A DNA stretch of 64,000 nt from Pisolithus tinctorius (Eukaryota; Basidiomycota; Agaricomycetes; Boletales; Pisolithaceae): positions 4,898,001 through 4,962,000 of the forward strand of contig JANFAH010000001.1 in assembly GCA_024663395.1 (NCBI GenBank). The letters run 5' to 3'. The position numbers were made by a program, and so were the translations under genes. Below are positions 35,164 to 45,883 of this stretch, piece after piece. The notes under the pieces were generated by a model, which was given only the letters and a program-made list of their open reading frames with translations, had not been told where the DNA came from and did not search any database. The number at the start of each line of letters is the position of its first letter. The first letter of the stretch is position 1.

Positions 35164-37246
35164 TCATAAGCCCTCCTCCGGGTAGTCTACCTTGTCATAC
35201 AGCCTCAGTGTCTCGTTCCAGTCCCTCTTCCTCCTGCGACGGACAGAAAAGTACTTGGCACCACTTTCCAGCCTGCCTCTTACTCTCCCCTTTTCACGAC
35301 CACCTCTTTCCAGAAAGTGTTTCTCCGGATCTTCCGAGAGACCAAGCGTCCCTATAGCCAAGTCCTTTACCCTCGTGTACAAATCTTCGCGTACATCCCG
35401 CATTTCCCTTGTTGCAGCCTCACCAGCTCTCAACAAACGCGTGAGTGCAGTGAACGCCCTAAACGCCGCAATGGCATCTTCCAACCACCTCAGCGTCATC
35501 CACATCAGCAAGGGAACTACGAGTGCGGTAAAAGACGCGACGGGCAGCGTGAGCAATATAGAGGTAAGCCAGACAAATCCGCCCGAGAATAGTCCGTACA
35601 CGAGTTTGTATTGAGCAATCTCGTCCCAGGTGTCCCAGATTGGCCCGCTCTTTTTGAAATTGTGCACTGCATAGAACGTGGTGAGGAAAACGGGTGTCCA
35701 CAGTATGAGGCCCGGGATAGATATAATAAAGAGAACAAGTGACCACGAAAGGCGAATGCACATCCGTAGAAGGATGGTGCGTCTTGTCAGCGGGCGACGG
35801 ATACGATCGTCTTTGATGCCCAAGCGAACTAGCCGGTCTTGGTAGTTCTTAACACCTGGTGAGCGATGACACAGGACAGATACAAACGCTACCCACCTTC
35901 AGGTCACGCCGCAAAGATTGGATTTCTATATCCTTCTCTCCACATGCACCGGTTCCAGTCGCTGTATCGTGTTCATGGGTCTCTTCTGGTGCCTTTAAAG
36001 CTTCAGCAAACGTGCGCGTTAAGCGGACGTGGTCCCCTAGGCTCATACGCGTCCCTAACGGAGCGTACATCCTTGAGGCAAGTTTCGCAGAACGGACTAG
36101 ATCCCATGAGGGTGCATCGATTGTGCCGGAGCTTATCAGCTCTTGCATGCGCGAAGTGACTTCTCGGATGCGATTGAAATCGACAGGTGCAACGAGCTCC
36201 GGATTGTCCTGCGCTGAAATGTGAGCCCAAAAGTACATTCCTTACGCGTCTACTTCACCTTGGGAGTGAACCTCATGGGGCGATGAAAAGTAACCAGAAC
36301 GTCTGAACGGAAATGTTGGCGGTGCCTTGCATTGCTTAACCTCACAGGTGCGCGACAATGAAACTGCAACGGACTTACATGTAGGTTATGGAGCAGGTGA
36401 GGACCGATATGGAGAAGTCGGCTTTGTCTCGATTGCGAGTTAGAACATCGGAAACAATACGCGCGACTTCGGACGTGAGTCAAAATTCTGAACGTACACG
36501 CGCAACTTGACACACCTCCAGTTTTCAACGGAGCAATGGTAGGGTGGTAACGACTCATACCCTCTGGGAACAGACAGATGGCGTCCCCGAGTTCTAAAGC
36601 CTCCATGGATGACTACCTTGAGCTGACAATAGAGGAACCAGTGGAGGATCACCGACTTTCATGAGCTCCCCCATCACCTCAGTATTGTCTACGTCTTCAT
36701 CGCTGAAATCCTTGCGCCTCTTGATGGGCACGGTACCTGCAGATTCAATGAGCCAGCTTGTGAACGTCCTGCGTCCGAACTGCGTCGATTTTGCGGTGAG
36801 GCGCAGCATGTTCCGAGTCTGTGCATACCATTGTAACAAAGCCGGGGATTTAGTTAGTGAACCTACCCTAGAGGGGATAGCGGTAACCAGAACCCTTTGA
36901 CAAGGCTTCGCTTAGGATAGGAGATCCCCAAGTTGGAACTGGTTTGCACTTACAATGCATCCGTCAACGAGTTGCTGTGGTTTGCACAGACGATACTAGA
37001 GTGCGAAACTTCGTTTTGCGGGCCAGACACCGTGTACGAAACAACGCCTCACCATGGCTCTCCGGACTTTGGAATGAGCTCGGCATTCTCGACCACTATG
37101 GTCCCGTAGAAAATTTTGAGTACGAATTTGAACAGAAGTCTGCAAAATTGTATGTCTCGAGTTAAGGTAGGACCGGTTACGGACGGAAGCTGCTGCACGG
37201 ACCGTATGAGTATGTATGACCACGGAGTGGACGTGCCTTGGGGCAT
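35164..37246 (-). CDS. Glycerol-3-phosphate/DHAP acyltransferase (Gpt2/Sct1-like)
   Basis: Exons: 37246-37203, 37139-37053, 36995-36954, 36894-36867, 36818-36657, 36612-36516, 36466-36379, 36325-36259, 36208-35897, 35847-35164 (536 aa). It is an ER/lipid-droplet PlsC-type enzyme making lysophosphatidate, the first step of glycerolipid synthesis. Acyltransferase block I is CIVCANHSNSLTDAL, block III-like is DAICLFPEGMSRYHP, followed by APLKTGVARIV. C-terminal TM segments include LVLFIISIPGLILWTPVFL and FVWLTSILLTLPVASFTALV. The tail is basic (VRRRRKRDWNE). Three introns, and possibly the last, appear to end in AAG. The last junction could alternatively use the CAG at 35856-35858 with a donor 4 nt downstream. 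The gene is divergent from RRP12. Confidence 0.88.
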
Positions 37247-37504
37247 GTGCACTAAGCACTCAGCTGTCGTTGTCGTCGTTATTAGTAGCGAAGTATCGAC
37301 TGTTCAAGCCCATTAGTGACACACAATAGTTATTTTATACTGGTAAATTTCCGACTCGGCTTATTACGAACGTGGTCGGCCCCCTGACGAAACATCTCGA
37401 CATACCCAAACGGGGAAACCAATGTATTATGTCAGCACAATTTTGCCTGGCTGTTTCCTTGCTGCACCTGGCAGGAGGAAGAGTATCACAGAATCGTGGT
37501 GGTG
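37247..37504. promoter_or_regulatory. Divergent promoter region (acyltransferase / RRP12)
   Basis: 258 bp between two divergent start codons. No specific motif is claimed. Confidence 0.4.
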
Positions 37505-40500
37505 ATGGAGGACGCTTTGGCCAAAATACGGCCTCATACCAGATCTCCTATTGCACATCAAAAGACGCCTGCGGACCTGCTGCAGGCTTTGGAATCAACG
37601 TTCAGGGACAAGGGTACCGATCGGACACCCACCGCATATTTCGCTGCGCTGATAACAACCCTCGATGAAACCATACGAAAGAAGGAGACTTCGCTTGGGG
37701 ACGGCGACATGCTACCCGCAGAGCTCTACTTACTCGGCCTTATATCTCCTTTCGTTGCCCCTGCAGTCATGCAGACTCATCTTAACACACTCTTGTCACT
37801 GACTGCCCCACTATTTCCCTCTCTCAATGCCCACGCACCATCCCTGAGGTCGCAGATGTCACTATACAATGCAATTTTTTGCTCCCTTGATCGCTCCCAG
37901 CTGGATGTTCCCAATGTTCGACAATCATTCGCAACCGTACTGCAGCTATGCCTTGATTCTCGACCGAAGGTACGAAAGAGGGCCATAGACCTCATCAGTG
38001 ATGTACTATCAAATCCACCCAGTCCACTCTCGCGTCACCCGTATGCCCAGCGTGTCGCCGAATGGCTGCATACTTCACTTCAACAAGCTAGCACCGGTGT
38101 CCTCTCGAAATCAAAACTTGATGGTAGAGGTTCCGACTCCGCAGATGTAGCCATACATCTGCTTGCCCTTTTACGACCCGTGCTACCTAACCTCCCACCA
38201 GAAGTGAGCACCACTCCAATCACTTAAATTACATCTGACCTTTGCACTTAGGCTATTCCCCCAATCATATCCGTACTCCTCGCCCTTCCTAGGCTAGGAA
38301 ATCCGTACCTATCACAGTCTTCATATGCTATTCTTTCGGATCTTTTCTCTGCTTCTCTCAATTCTGGTACACAAGGCGGTACCGAACAAATACCTGCAGT
38401 ACTCGCCGCAATCCTCGCATCTCGCCCTCCAAAGTCAGATGTAACCGTGGCACCATCGTGGATTCGTGCGCTCGGGCGGACCATGCTGACGTATCGTTCC
38501 GCTGATGCGGAAGGATGTGCCGCTGAGTTCCTCAACGCGTGGAGGGCCATCTGGGCATTTATCGAATCCTCTCAAACGCAGACTCGGAAAGCTGCCGCAG
38601 AGTCCCTCGCATTCCTCGCGCAATGTATTACTCTTCCGATGGCACAGGCTGCTGTCAACAAGCCTGATGATGAGAAATCAGACCTTCGCATCGTTATTGC
38701 GCAGACATCACAAGCACTGGATTCCTTGGCGCACGCGCAAGCTATTCCAGAATTGCTCAACGTTATTTCGTCTCTTATAACAAGTTTAGCCTTGAGGATT
38801 CAGCCTCGGAAACCAACTACGGCTGCCGAGATCCTCCTCATGCCACTTGTAGAGAAGGTCGCCGACTTGAGGGTACAGAAAAATTTCGAGCACAAGGAAG
38901 CTGCAGATACCGTTATTTCAACCGCAATGAGAGTAGTTGGCCCTGCTGTGCTTCTGAAATCTCTTCCACTGAACCTTGAGCCAGAGGATCGGTAAGTATG
39001 CTCTCTGGCTTGATGAGTAAAATGAACCTGATCAGCACCATAGTCAAGCTGGTCGCGAACCGCGTGCCTTCCTCCTTCCAATGGTCTCCCAGCCCCATCC
39101 ATCGCCTTTGAGTCACTTTTTGTCCTACTTTGTACCCCTGAGTGAAAGGATGTTCAACCTTGAAAAAAAGGCTGAGGCAAGGGGCAGGCAGGCTGAGGCG
39201 AAGGTATGGAGTGTCCTTGTCTCACAGGTGTGGGCCGGTTTCGCCGGATACTGCCACGCATCCCCTGACGTAAAAAGTGTAATTATCTTTCACTTCGCAT
39301 TCATGATGAAATTTTAATCTGCATGCTCAGGCACTTACACCAGGGTTCTCGCAAATTTTGTCTCAGATCTTATACAATCAACCGGAGCTTCGAGTGCCTG
39401 TCCTCAGAGGACTCAAGGTGTTGGTGGAATCCAATCTCGCCGTCATGTCCAAAGATCCCTCTGACGTGAACGAACCTTCTAAGCACTTAACGCTCACAGG
39501 ATGGATCACCCGTGAAGAGGCCGCCGAGAACATCGCATTCTTGAAGTCTCAAGTTGAAAGCTGGTTCGCGGTATTGTTCAACGTTTTCAGCAGTGTAGCC
39601 AGCGACACTCGTGGAGTTGTAGGAGATGTCATTAGCGTCTGGGCACATATTGCAGACCCTCGGGAAATCTCGAAAGCATATATTAAAGTGGCCGAGTTGT
39701 TTAAACAAAACCTACAAAGGTTTGTCAGCGCCCCCGATGTCCAGCAAAACGCAGCTACGACAATCATGATGCAAGACCTCCTCATACTCCTTCTACCCTT
39801 CCTTGATACATCTGATATCAACTCGCTTTTCTGCTTCTGCTTGACGGAAGATGTGCTGGCCTGCAGGGACAATGGTGTGCAGAAGCGTGGCTACAAACTC
39901 CTGGGAAAGTCGGTTGCCAGCGGAAAGCTACAAGTTGATGTGCTGGGTACTCTTCGGCAACTCGACTCGTTCATGACTGGGTTGTCTCCTGCTGCGAAAA
40001 GGGACCGAATCGTGCTATTATCGCTTCTCGTACCTGGGATTCCGACTTCTTCTATGCACGTTATTGCCTCGGTTATTCCAGAGGCTGTACTGGGCACAAA
40101 AGAACCCTCCGAAAAGGCCCGTTCGGCCGCGTTCGACCTGGTAGTCGCCATGGGCAAGAAGATGTCTGAAGGGGGTGTGGTGAAGAGGCAGATGCTTGAT
40201 GAAATGGATGAAGGGGCCACTGAAGGTAGGTAGTCTACACTTGCAGATCAGGGGGATTCTTTAACGCTTTCGGCAGTTCAAGCATCCATCAATGAATACA
40301 TTACCATGGTCGCTGCTGGCCTGGCGGGGGCAAGTCCACACATGATTAGCGCTAGCATAACGGCAATCTCTCGACTTGTCTACGAGTTCAAAGGTAACGT
40401 GACCATGATCAATTGTGTTGAACACACTACCACGGTTGTTCAATAGATATTATCGACTCGAACGTCCAGTCTAACATCTTTACCACCTTATTGGTCTTTT

Positions 40501-41642
40501 TATCGTCGGCCAATCGCGAGATTGTCAAGTCCACCCTTGGATATATAAAACTTGCCATTCATACACTCTCTGCTGATCTTCTAAGGCCTCATCTCACCGA
40601 ATTGGTGCCGGCACTCCTGGCATGGTCACATGACCACAAAAATCACTTCAAAACAAAAGTCCGTCATATTTTCGAGCGCATGATCAGGAGGTTCGGTTGG
40701 GAAGATGTCTACTCGGCCGCAGGAAAAGAAGAAGCCGCCAAGGTACTCGTCAATATCAAGAAAAGGAAGGAGAGGGCAAAGCGCAAGAAAACTCGTGCAC
40801 AAGATGGTGACGATAATGAAGAAGTGAGTTGCTGTCAACTATTCCTTGGTATCGACTGAATCTCGGGTAGGTACCTTCGAGGAAGGTAACTACAGGCGAT
40901 GCTTTCGAGGACGTGCTGTACGGCAGTGAGAGCGAATACGAAGACACCGATGACGAATCGCAAGTGGACCGTCCTACTGTGGCGAAGACAAAGAGCGAGT
41001 ATGGCGTTCGATTGCGGACTGATGACGACGAGCCGATGGATCTACTGAAAGGTGTCGCGTCTCGAGTGGCAAGTGAGTTTTTGGTTTTGGATTGGGTGGT
41101 TTGAGTTATGGACTTTTCGGTCAGATGCGCCAGGGAATCGGAGACGGAAGCCTGGAACGGATGCTAACCATTTCAGTGTCGATTCCGAATCTGGGAAAAT
41201 TGTCATACCGGCTGAGGAGTCAGATTCAGATATTGAAGTTAGTGCTCGCAAAGCTGCAGAACACGCAGCAGGAGGTGCATATAAAGAGAGTATCACCTCT
41301 GCTGACGGGTTCACTCGAGATGCCAAAGGGCGTGTCAAGTTCAACAAGGATACCAGGAAACGACGGCGCGAAAATGGTGACGGAGATGGTGACGTGGAGA
41401 TGGCGGACGATACGGTAGAAAACTCGAAGAAAAACAAGCGACGGTCAGAGATGAAACTTGGGCATGAGTTCAAAGCGAAGGTGTGCGTCTATTAGATTGT
41501 TTCGATCCCTCCACTCATTGCCATCCAGAAAGCTGGTGGTGACGTGAAGAAAGGGAAGTTGGAACCTTACGCCTACCTCCCACTGCGACAAGCCGCAAAA
41601 AAGAAGGGTCGAGACCGCATTGGAATTGCAGGGAAGCGGTAA
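37505..41642 (+). CDS. RRP12: Ribosomal RNA-processing protein Rrp12
   Basis: Exons: 37505-38203, 38252-38991, 39044-39269, 39331-40225, 40277-40393, 40447-40823, 40871-41072, 41125-41480, 41529-41642 (1241 aa). It is a HEAT-repeat karyopherin-like factor for maturation and export of both pre-ribosomal subunits. The start MEDALAKIRPHTRSPIAHQK and the following ALESTF region match the family. Helical repeats fill residues 1-1000; the NUC173 domain falls around residues 350-600. The C-terminus carries KKRKERAKRKKTR, acidic segments, and a conserved tail KLEPYAYLPLRQAAKKKGRD typical of Rrp12. The ATG at 37505 is preferred over the in-frame non-ATG codons before it. The gene is convergent with PAC2, with only 51 bp between stop codons. 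Confidence 0.95.
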
Positions 41643-41693
41643 CATATATATAGCCAACAACGTCCCTAGCTTTCGAAATTCCGTGACATCCCT

Positions 41694-42643
41694 TTAGCCA
41701 TACAGTGTACTATCGTGGGGGGTCCCAAACAGCCCATGACCCCATGTTGTAGGCTGCTTCCAGCCGATGACGTTGCAATTGAGCACCTTTGCAGCGACAT
41801 TTGCTAAGATTTGTGCATCATATCTGTTATCTCCCTCCATGACATATTGTAGAAGACAAACGGTTGGTATCTGCCACGAGGTAGGAATAGACGAGAGTAT
41901 TCGGCGCGTGAGGCCGCCACCTGGAATGAAAGGAATGCTGCGCGGATCGTCGCTTTGGGAGAAGTAGGGAGGTATAGGCAAATCTGCCAAGGATGATAGG
42001 GGCATCGACGTCACGGCTGGCGATGATGCGGGACGTATATACGTGGTTGGCGTTCTGTTCGCTGGTCGACCACATGCTAATGCGCTGAAAGGGTCGGGCA
42101 CTTACAGCATCTGAGTATCCGTTCTATTGGACATATCTACGCCTGCCAGGAAGATCACCGCTGATACGCATGACGTACGAATGAATTCCAGTAGAGTATC
42201 GGTGAAATCTTGCTTGAGAAGCTGTCTTATGGGTAAACAGAAATCGGCGGTGATGATAGTCATCCACGCACTGCTAGTACCGGCGATCGCTGTTGAATCA
42301 CTGCGACGCTACTACTGTTGCTGCCGAACACTGCGAAGATAAGGTCAGGTACAAGGTGAGTGCACGCATAGACGTACGTTCGAGAGGCATCGTTATGCCC
42401 GGAGCGTTATCCTCGCGTGCACCTGCGACAGGTACATGATATTTAGGATCGAACACGCCAACGCGCTGTAACCCGAGCGTTGTAGTGATTAGATCAACCG
42501 TTAACTGTGCGACATTGGCGACAGAAACGATGGGCTAATCTGGATTGTGAGGGTCGGCAATACCGCTAGATGAATCGAATGCCTACGACGATGAGGACCC
42601 TGCCTGTGAGCTTGTAGTCCGTGATAGGCCGATAGAAATCCAT
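41694..42643 (-). CDS. Proteasome assembly chaperone 2 (PAC2/Add66-like)
   Basis: Exons: 42643-42587, 42534-42378, 42330-42272, 42221-42106, 42054-41694 (249 aa). It acts with PAC1 as a heterodimer in assembling the 20S alpha ring. The family landmarks are the N-terminal VPIVSVANVAQLTVDLIT, a central AVIFLAGVDMSNRTDTQML, and the C-terminal IPFIPGGGLTRRILSS followed by VCLLQYVMEGDNRYDA. The length is normal. The splice between QML and TPTTYIRP uses the AG at 42055-42057 and avoids a 47-nt in-frame alternative. The start codon lies 105 bp from tRNA-Asp. Confidence 0.9.
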
Positions 42644-42748
42644 CTGGTGGAGGCTGGCGCGTATGTGGAGTCGTCATACATACGCGCCGCCGCGTCCGGT
42701 GTAGAGAGCGGCGCTGTACTATTAGGCAATTGTAGACCGTAGTCAATG

Positions 42749-42835
42749 TCTCTGGTAGTATATCGGATAGTACACCCGCCTGTCACTTATGTAAGCGGTA
42801 CGCGGGAGAGCGGGGTTCGACTCCCCGCCAGAGAG
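42749..42835 (+). tRNA. tRNA-Asp (GTC) with ~15-nt intron
   Basis: The acceptor stem TCTCTGG/CCAGAGA is fully paired, with discriminator G. The D-arm is GTAT...GTAC. The anticodon stem CCCGC/GCGGG encloses loop C-T-GTC-A. The T-arm GCGGG-TTCGACT-CCCGC is canonical. About 15 extra nt (from CTTATG to GGTA) follow position 37, the standard tRNA intron site. A T-rich run downstream (cttcttttt) is a Pol III terminator. Confidence 0.93.
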
Positions 42836-42935
42836 CTTCTTTTTGTTTTCGTAGTTTTTTTATTCACAAAACCGACGCTCAAGCGCGTCTTCAAAATTTT
42901 CATTCTCTTTTCGGTCATCTTGCTTACGGTTCAAA

Positions 42936-43811
42936 ATGTCAACGGTCTTTCGCCGCTTCATGTCTGCTGCGTCCAAGTCCAGGTAAGTTGAATGCTTTGT
43001 GACTTCCTTCCTGTTACTCACTGCACGAACAAGCAGCAACGTCTTCGTATGTCTTCTGATATTATTAGAGCGTATATGTCACCAACCACTCGCACTAGTT
43101 TGACGTTTCAGTCGGACCCAAACCTCTCGGACGCATAGTGTTCAAGCTCTATGATGATGCCGTGCCAAAGACCGCACGTAATTTCCGGGAGTTGGCTGCT
43201 GGCTTTAAACAAGAGGGCAAGCAGCCAATAGGTTACAAGGGAAGCACGTTCCATAGGATCATTCCTGAGGTCTGTCCATGGCTCGGGGTCCGATAGGAAG
43301 ACTCATATAACAAACCTCTGTCAGTTCATGATCCAAGGCGGTGATTTCACGCGACACAATGGTACAGGCGGATTATCGATATACGGTGAGCGGTTCCCGG
43401 GTGCGTATCTATTCCCGTTTACTCTCTTTTTCTAGAGTGACTGACATAGTGCCCCATGGCTCGCTTTTCTGCCTCGGGTTCATACATTTAGATGAGAATT
43501 TCATCCACAAACATGACAAACCGGGACTCTTGTCCATGGCTAATGCCGGCCCAAATACCAATGGATCACAGGTAAGCACTGCTTTCTGCAGCAACATTCC
43601 TCAGGCATCCGGTACCAGTGTGCTGTTTTGCTCACACACTCGACAGTTCTTTATCACAACTGTTGTCACGTCTTGGTTAAACGATAAGCACGTCGTCTTT
43701 GGGGAGGTAGTGGAGGGCATGGAAGTCGTCAAAGCAATCGAAGCACAGGGCACGAGGAGTGGGCAACCCCGAGCCAGGGTACAAATAACCGATTCGGGTG
43801 TTGTAGAGTAG
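42936..43811 (+). CDS. Cyclophilin-type peptidyl-prolyl isomerase, possibly mitochondrial
   Basis: Exons: 42936-42982, 43037-43046, 43099-43269, 43325-43400, 43492-43571, 43647-43811 (182 aa). It catalyses cis-trans isomerisation of X-Pro bonds. Active-site residues are present: Arg/Phe/Met/Gln in [43 protein letters not shown] with the cyclosporin-binding Trp, and the KHVVFG His. The N-terminal [16 protein letters not shown] precedes the core FDVSVG and is basic and hydroxylated, so a mitochondrial presequence is plausible (inference). The second exon is only 10 nt. The gene is followed by a palindromic repeat element. Confidence 0.93.
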
Positions 43812-43903
43812 AGGATATTGATTAATAGCTTTGGACGACATGATTATTCATGGATTTCATTGTCCTTTCATTGTGCCCCGCCTTTTGGTGTGTATCCACA
43901 TTA

Positions 43904-44503
43904 TTTTTTTTCATGATGCCAGTTGCAAACTGTAGCTGAATGGGCCCCAAATAAGATCTAAGAGGTTTGAAAGTGAGGTGAAGTGAGGTACCTGCAGTAT
44001 AACTGAAACAATGTGAACTGCACCTTTGAGTAGAAGTGAATCTTAACTTCTGTTCCTAATCAAAGGGCATGGACATAAACCCAGATGACCTGATTGTAAT
44101 GCAAAAAGAAATGGCAAGATATGCTCTCACGAGTTGGCATCCCCCTAGATTCCCCAGGCCAAAAGTAGTCACTTTGTATGGCGATATCTTGTCAATGACT
44201 GCGCTTTTCGCATTGCAATCAGGTTATTTTGATCTACATCAGTAAATCACTTTTGCTGGCCAGAGCTGGCCAGAGCTGTCCAGTACTGGACAGATTCCCT
44301 AGGACTGCCAGCACACAAAGTGGTTTACTGATGTATATCTCTGCCCCTTTGATTAAGAACGGAAGTCAACAACTCAAAGGTGCAGTTCATATTGTTTCAA
44401 CTCTACTGCAGGCACCCGCTTTCAAACCCTTTGGATCTCATCGGATTCGGGGGCCCGTTTAGCTACAGTTTGCAACTAGCACCATGAAAAAAAAAAAAAA
44501 AAA
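43904..44503. mobile_element. 600-bp multi-hairpin element (MITE-like) between cyclophilin and ETF-alpha
   Basis: Outer inverted arms 43904-~44085 and ~44345-44503 match with few differences: T8CATGATGCCAGTTGCAAAC at the left versus GTTTGCAACTAGCACCATG plus A17 at the right. Inside are a second inverted pair, 44088-44123 with 44185-44225, and a third, 44231-44264 with 44305-44339. The third is centred on a perfect 18-bp palindrome at 44276-44293. No ORF is present. The structure suits a non-autonomous inverted-repeat transposable element, perhaps nested. Target-site duplications were not clear because both ends are homopolymer tracts. Confidence 0.7.
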
Positions 44504-44608
44504 CTGTTGTTATCAAGGTGCCGTCTTATCTACGACATATGCCAAAGATATAAGTAGCTAGAGGGTGTAACTGCAAGCTGACGCGGTCTTCTGGGCTAGG
44601 GGATTACA

Positions 44609-45749
44609 CTATTTCAGTTTCTCTACCATCTCCGGCACGGCCTCATAAAGGTCTGCGACGAGACCGACATCAGCCACCTGGAAGATGGGGGCATCCGGAT
44701 CCTGTGCAAGAGGTGAGGATGCAACGGCATTGAGGTTGAAAGAGTTGAAGTTACCTTATTGACGGCAACGATGAGTTTAGAGTCCTTCATGCCAGCAAGA
44801 TGCTGAATGGCCCCGGATATGCCGATGGCCATATACAATTCTGGAGCGACTATTTTGCCAGTTTGTCCAACTTGAAGGGAGTTATCAGCATAACCAGCAT
44901 CTACAGCTGCCCGCGAGGCACCCACGGCTGCGCCCAAAGCATCAGCGAGTGGGAACAAGGTCGCTTTGAAAGTTTCAGCGTTCTTGAGAGCACGTCCCCC
45001 AGAAACAACGCGAGAAGCCACGCCCAAATCAGGTCTATCCGATTTAGTTAGGGAAGTGCTGACGTGTTCTGTGGATGGGTTGGAGACGTGCACGGCGTCG
45101 ATGCTTTCTGTTTTAGCTTCTGCATCGCCCACGGCCGCAGCAGAGAACGCAGTGGATCGAACCGTGAAGAACTTGATGGGGATGGAATCTGATGCCCGGA
45201 CGGTTGAGATTGCGTTCCCAGCGTAGATTGGACGGGTGAATGTGGTGCTATTGGAGGAAGAGTCATGCTGTACGGACGTGATATCGGAGACAGCCGGTAG
45301 ATCTAGCTTAGCAGCCACACGAGGTAGGATGGATTTGGCAGATGAGGAGTGGGCAGAAACAACGTGCGTGAAAGGTGACTGTGTTGATAACAACTTCACG
45401 AACAAGGGCGTGACGATTTCAGGCAAAAGCGTGGTGTACTGCGGAGATGCAGAGTGTAGCACGGTATCCAGACCTGTGACCCTGGAAAGAGGGTGTGAGA
45501 TGGCGAGAAGGGGGCTATAGAAGATGTGGGGTACTTCTTGGCTTGCTCTAGAACGGTTGGCAATTCCTCAGGTGCGCCCACGATCAGACCTGAGACCCTA
45601 CCGCCCAATTGAGACGCAGCAGTGAGGGCTGAGAGGGAACCAGAGTCGAGTTGGCCCTTGTTATGCTCTAAGAAAACAAGGGCATGGGGTGATGCTGCCG
45701 TGGCGTAGCTCCTTGCAAATGACCTGGCTAGAACGGCCGCACGCAGCAT
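44609..45749 (-). CDS. Electron transfer flavoprotein subunit alpha, mitochondrial
   Basis: Exons: 45749-45535, 45481-44755, 44701-44609 (344 aa). It binds FAD and, with ETF-beta, passes electrons from acyl-CoA and other matrix dehydrogenases to ETF-ubiquinone oxidoreductase. The presequence is [20 protein letters not shown]. The FAD-domain signature is seen as [10 protein letters not shown], then [59 protein letters not shown] and [20 protein letters not shown]. An in-frame Met further upstream is ignored because the presequence starts cleanly at 45749. It is divergent from the helicase gene over 134 bp. Confidence 0.95.
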
Positions 45750-45883
45750 CTTGCGATGGAATGATGACGAGAAGAAGGAAGTGACCCCCCACGTGATTCG
45801 ATCATCAAAGCTAATCACTCCCGTCCCCTTTGAGGTATTTAAGGATACTTGGGAGTGGCAATGGGTGGGTTCTTTGTACCAGC
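45750..45883. promoter_or_regulatory. 134-bp divergent region (ETF-alpha / ZNFX1-like helicase)
   Basis: Only 134 bp separate the two start codons. It contains the palindromic hexamer cacgtg at 45790-45795, a canonical E-box for bHLH factors. Whether the E-box acts is inference. Confidence 0.5.

Noticed and set aside
41827..42075. 82-codon minus-strand ORF beginning MWSTSEQNANH
   Set aside because: Wrong frame of the last PAC2 exon; using the acceptor at 42055-42057 restores the conserved PGGGLTRR frame.
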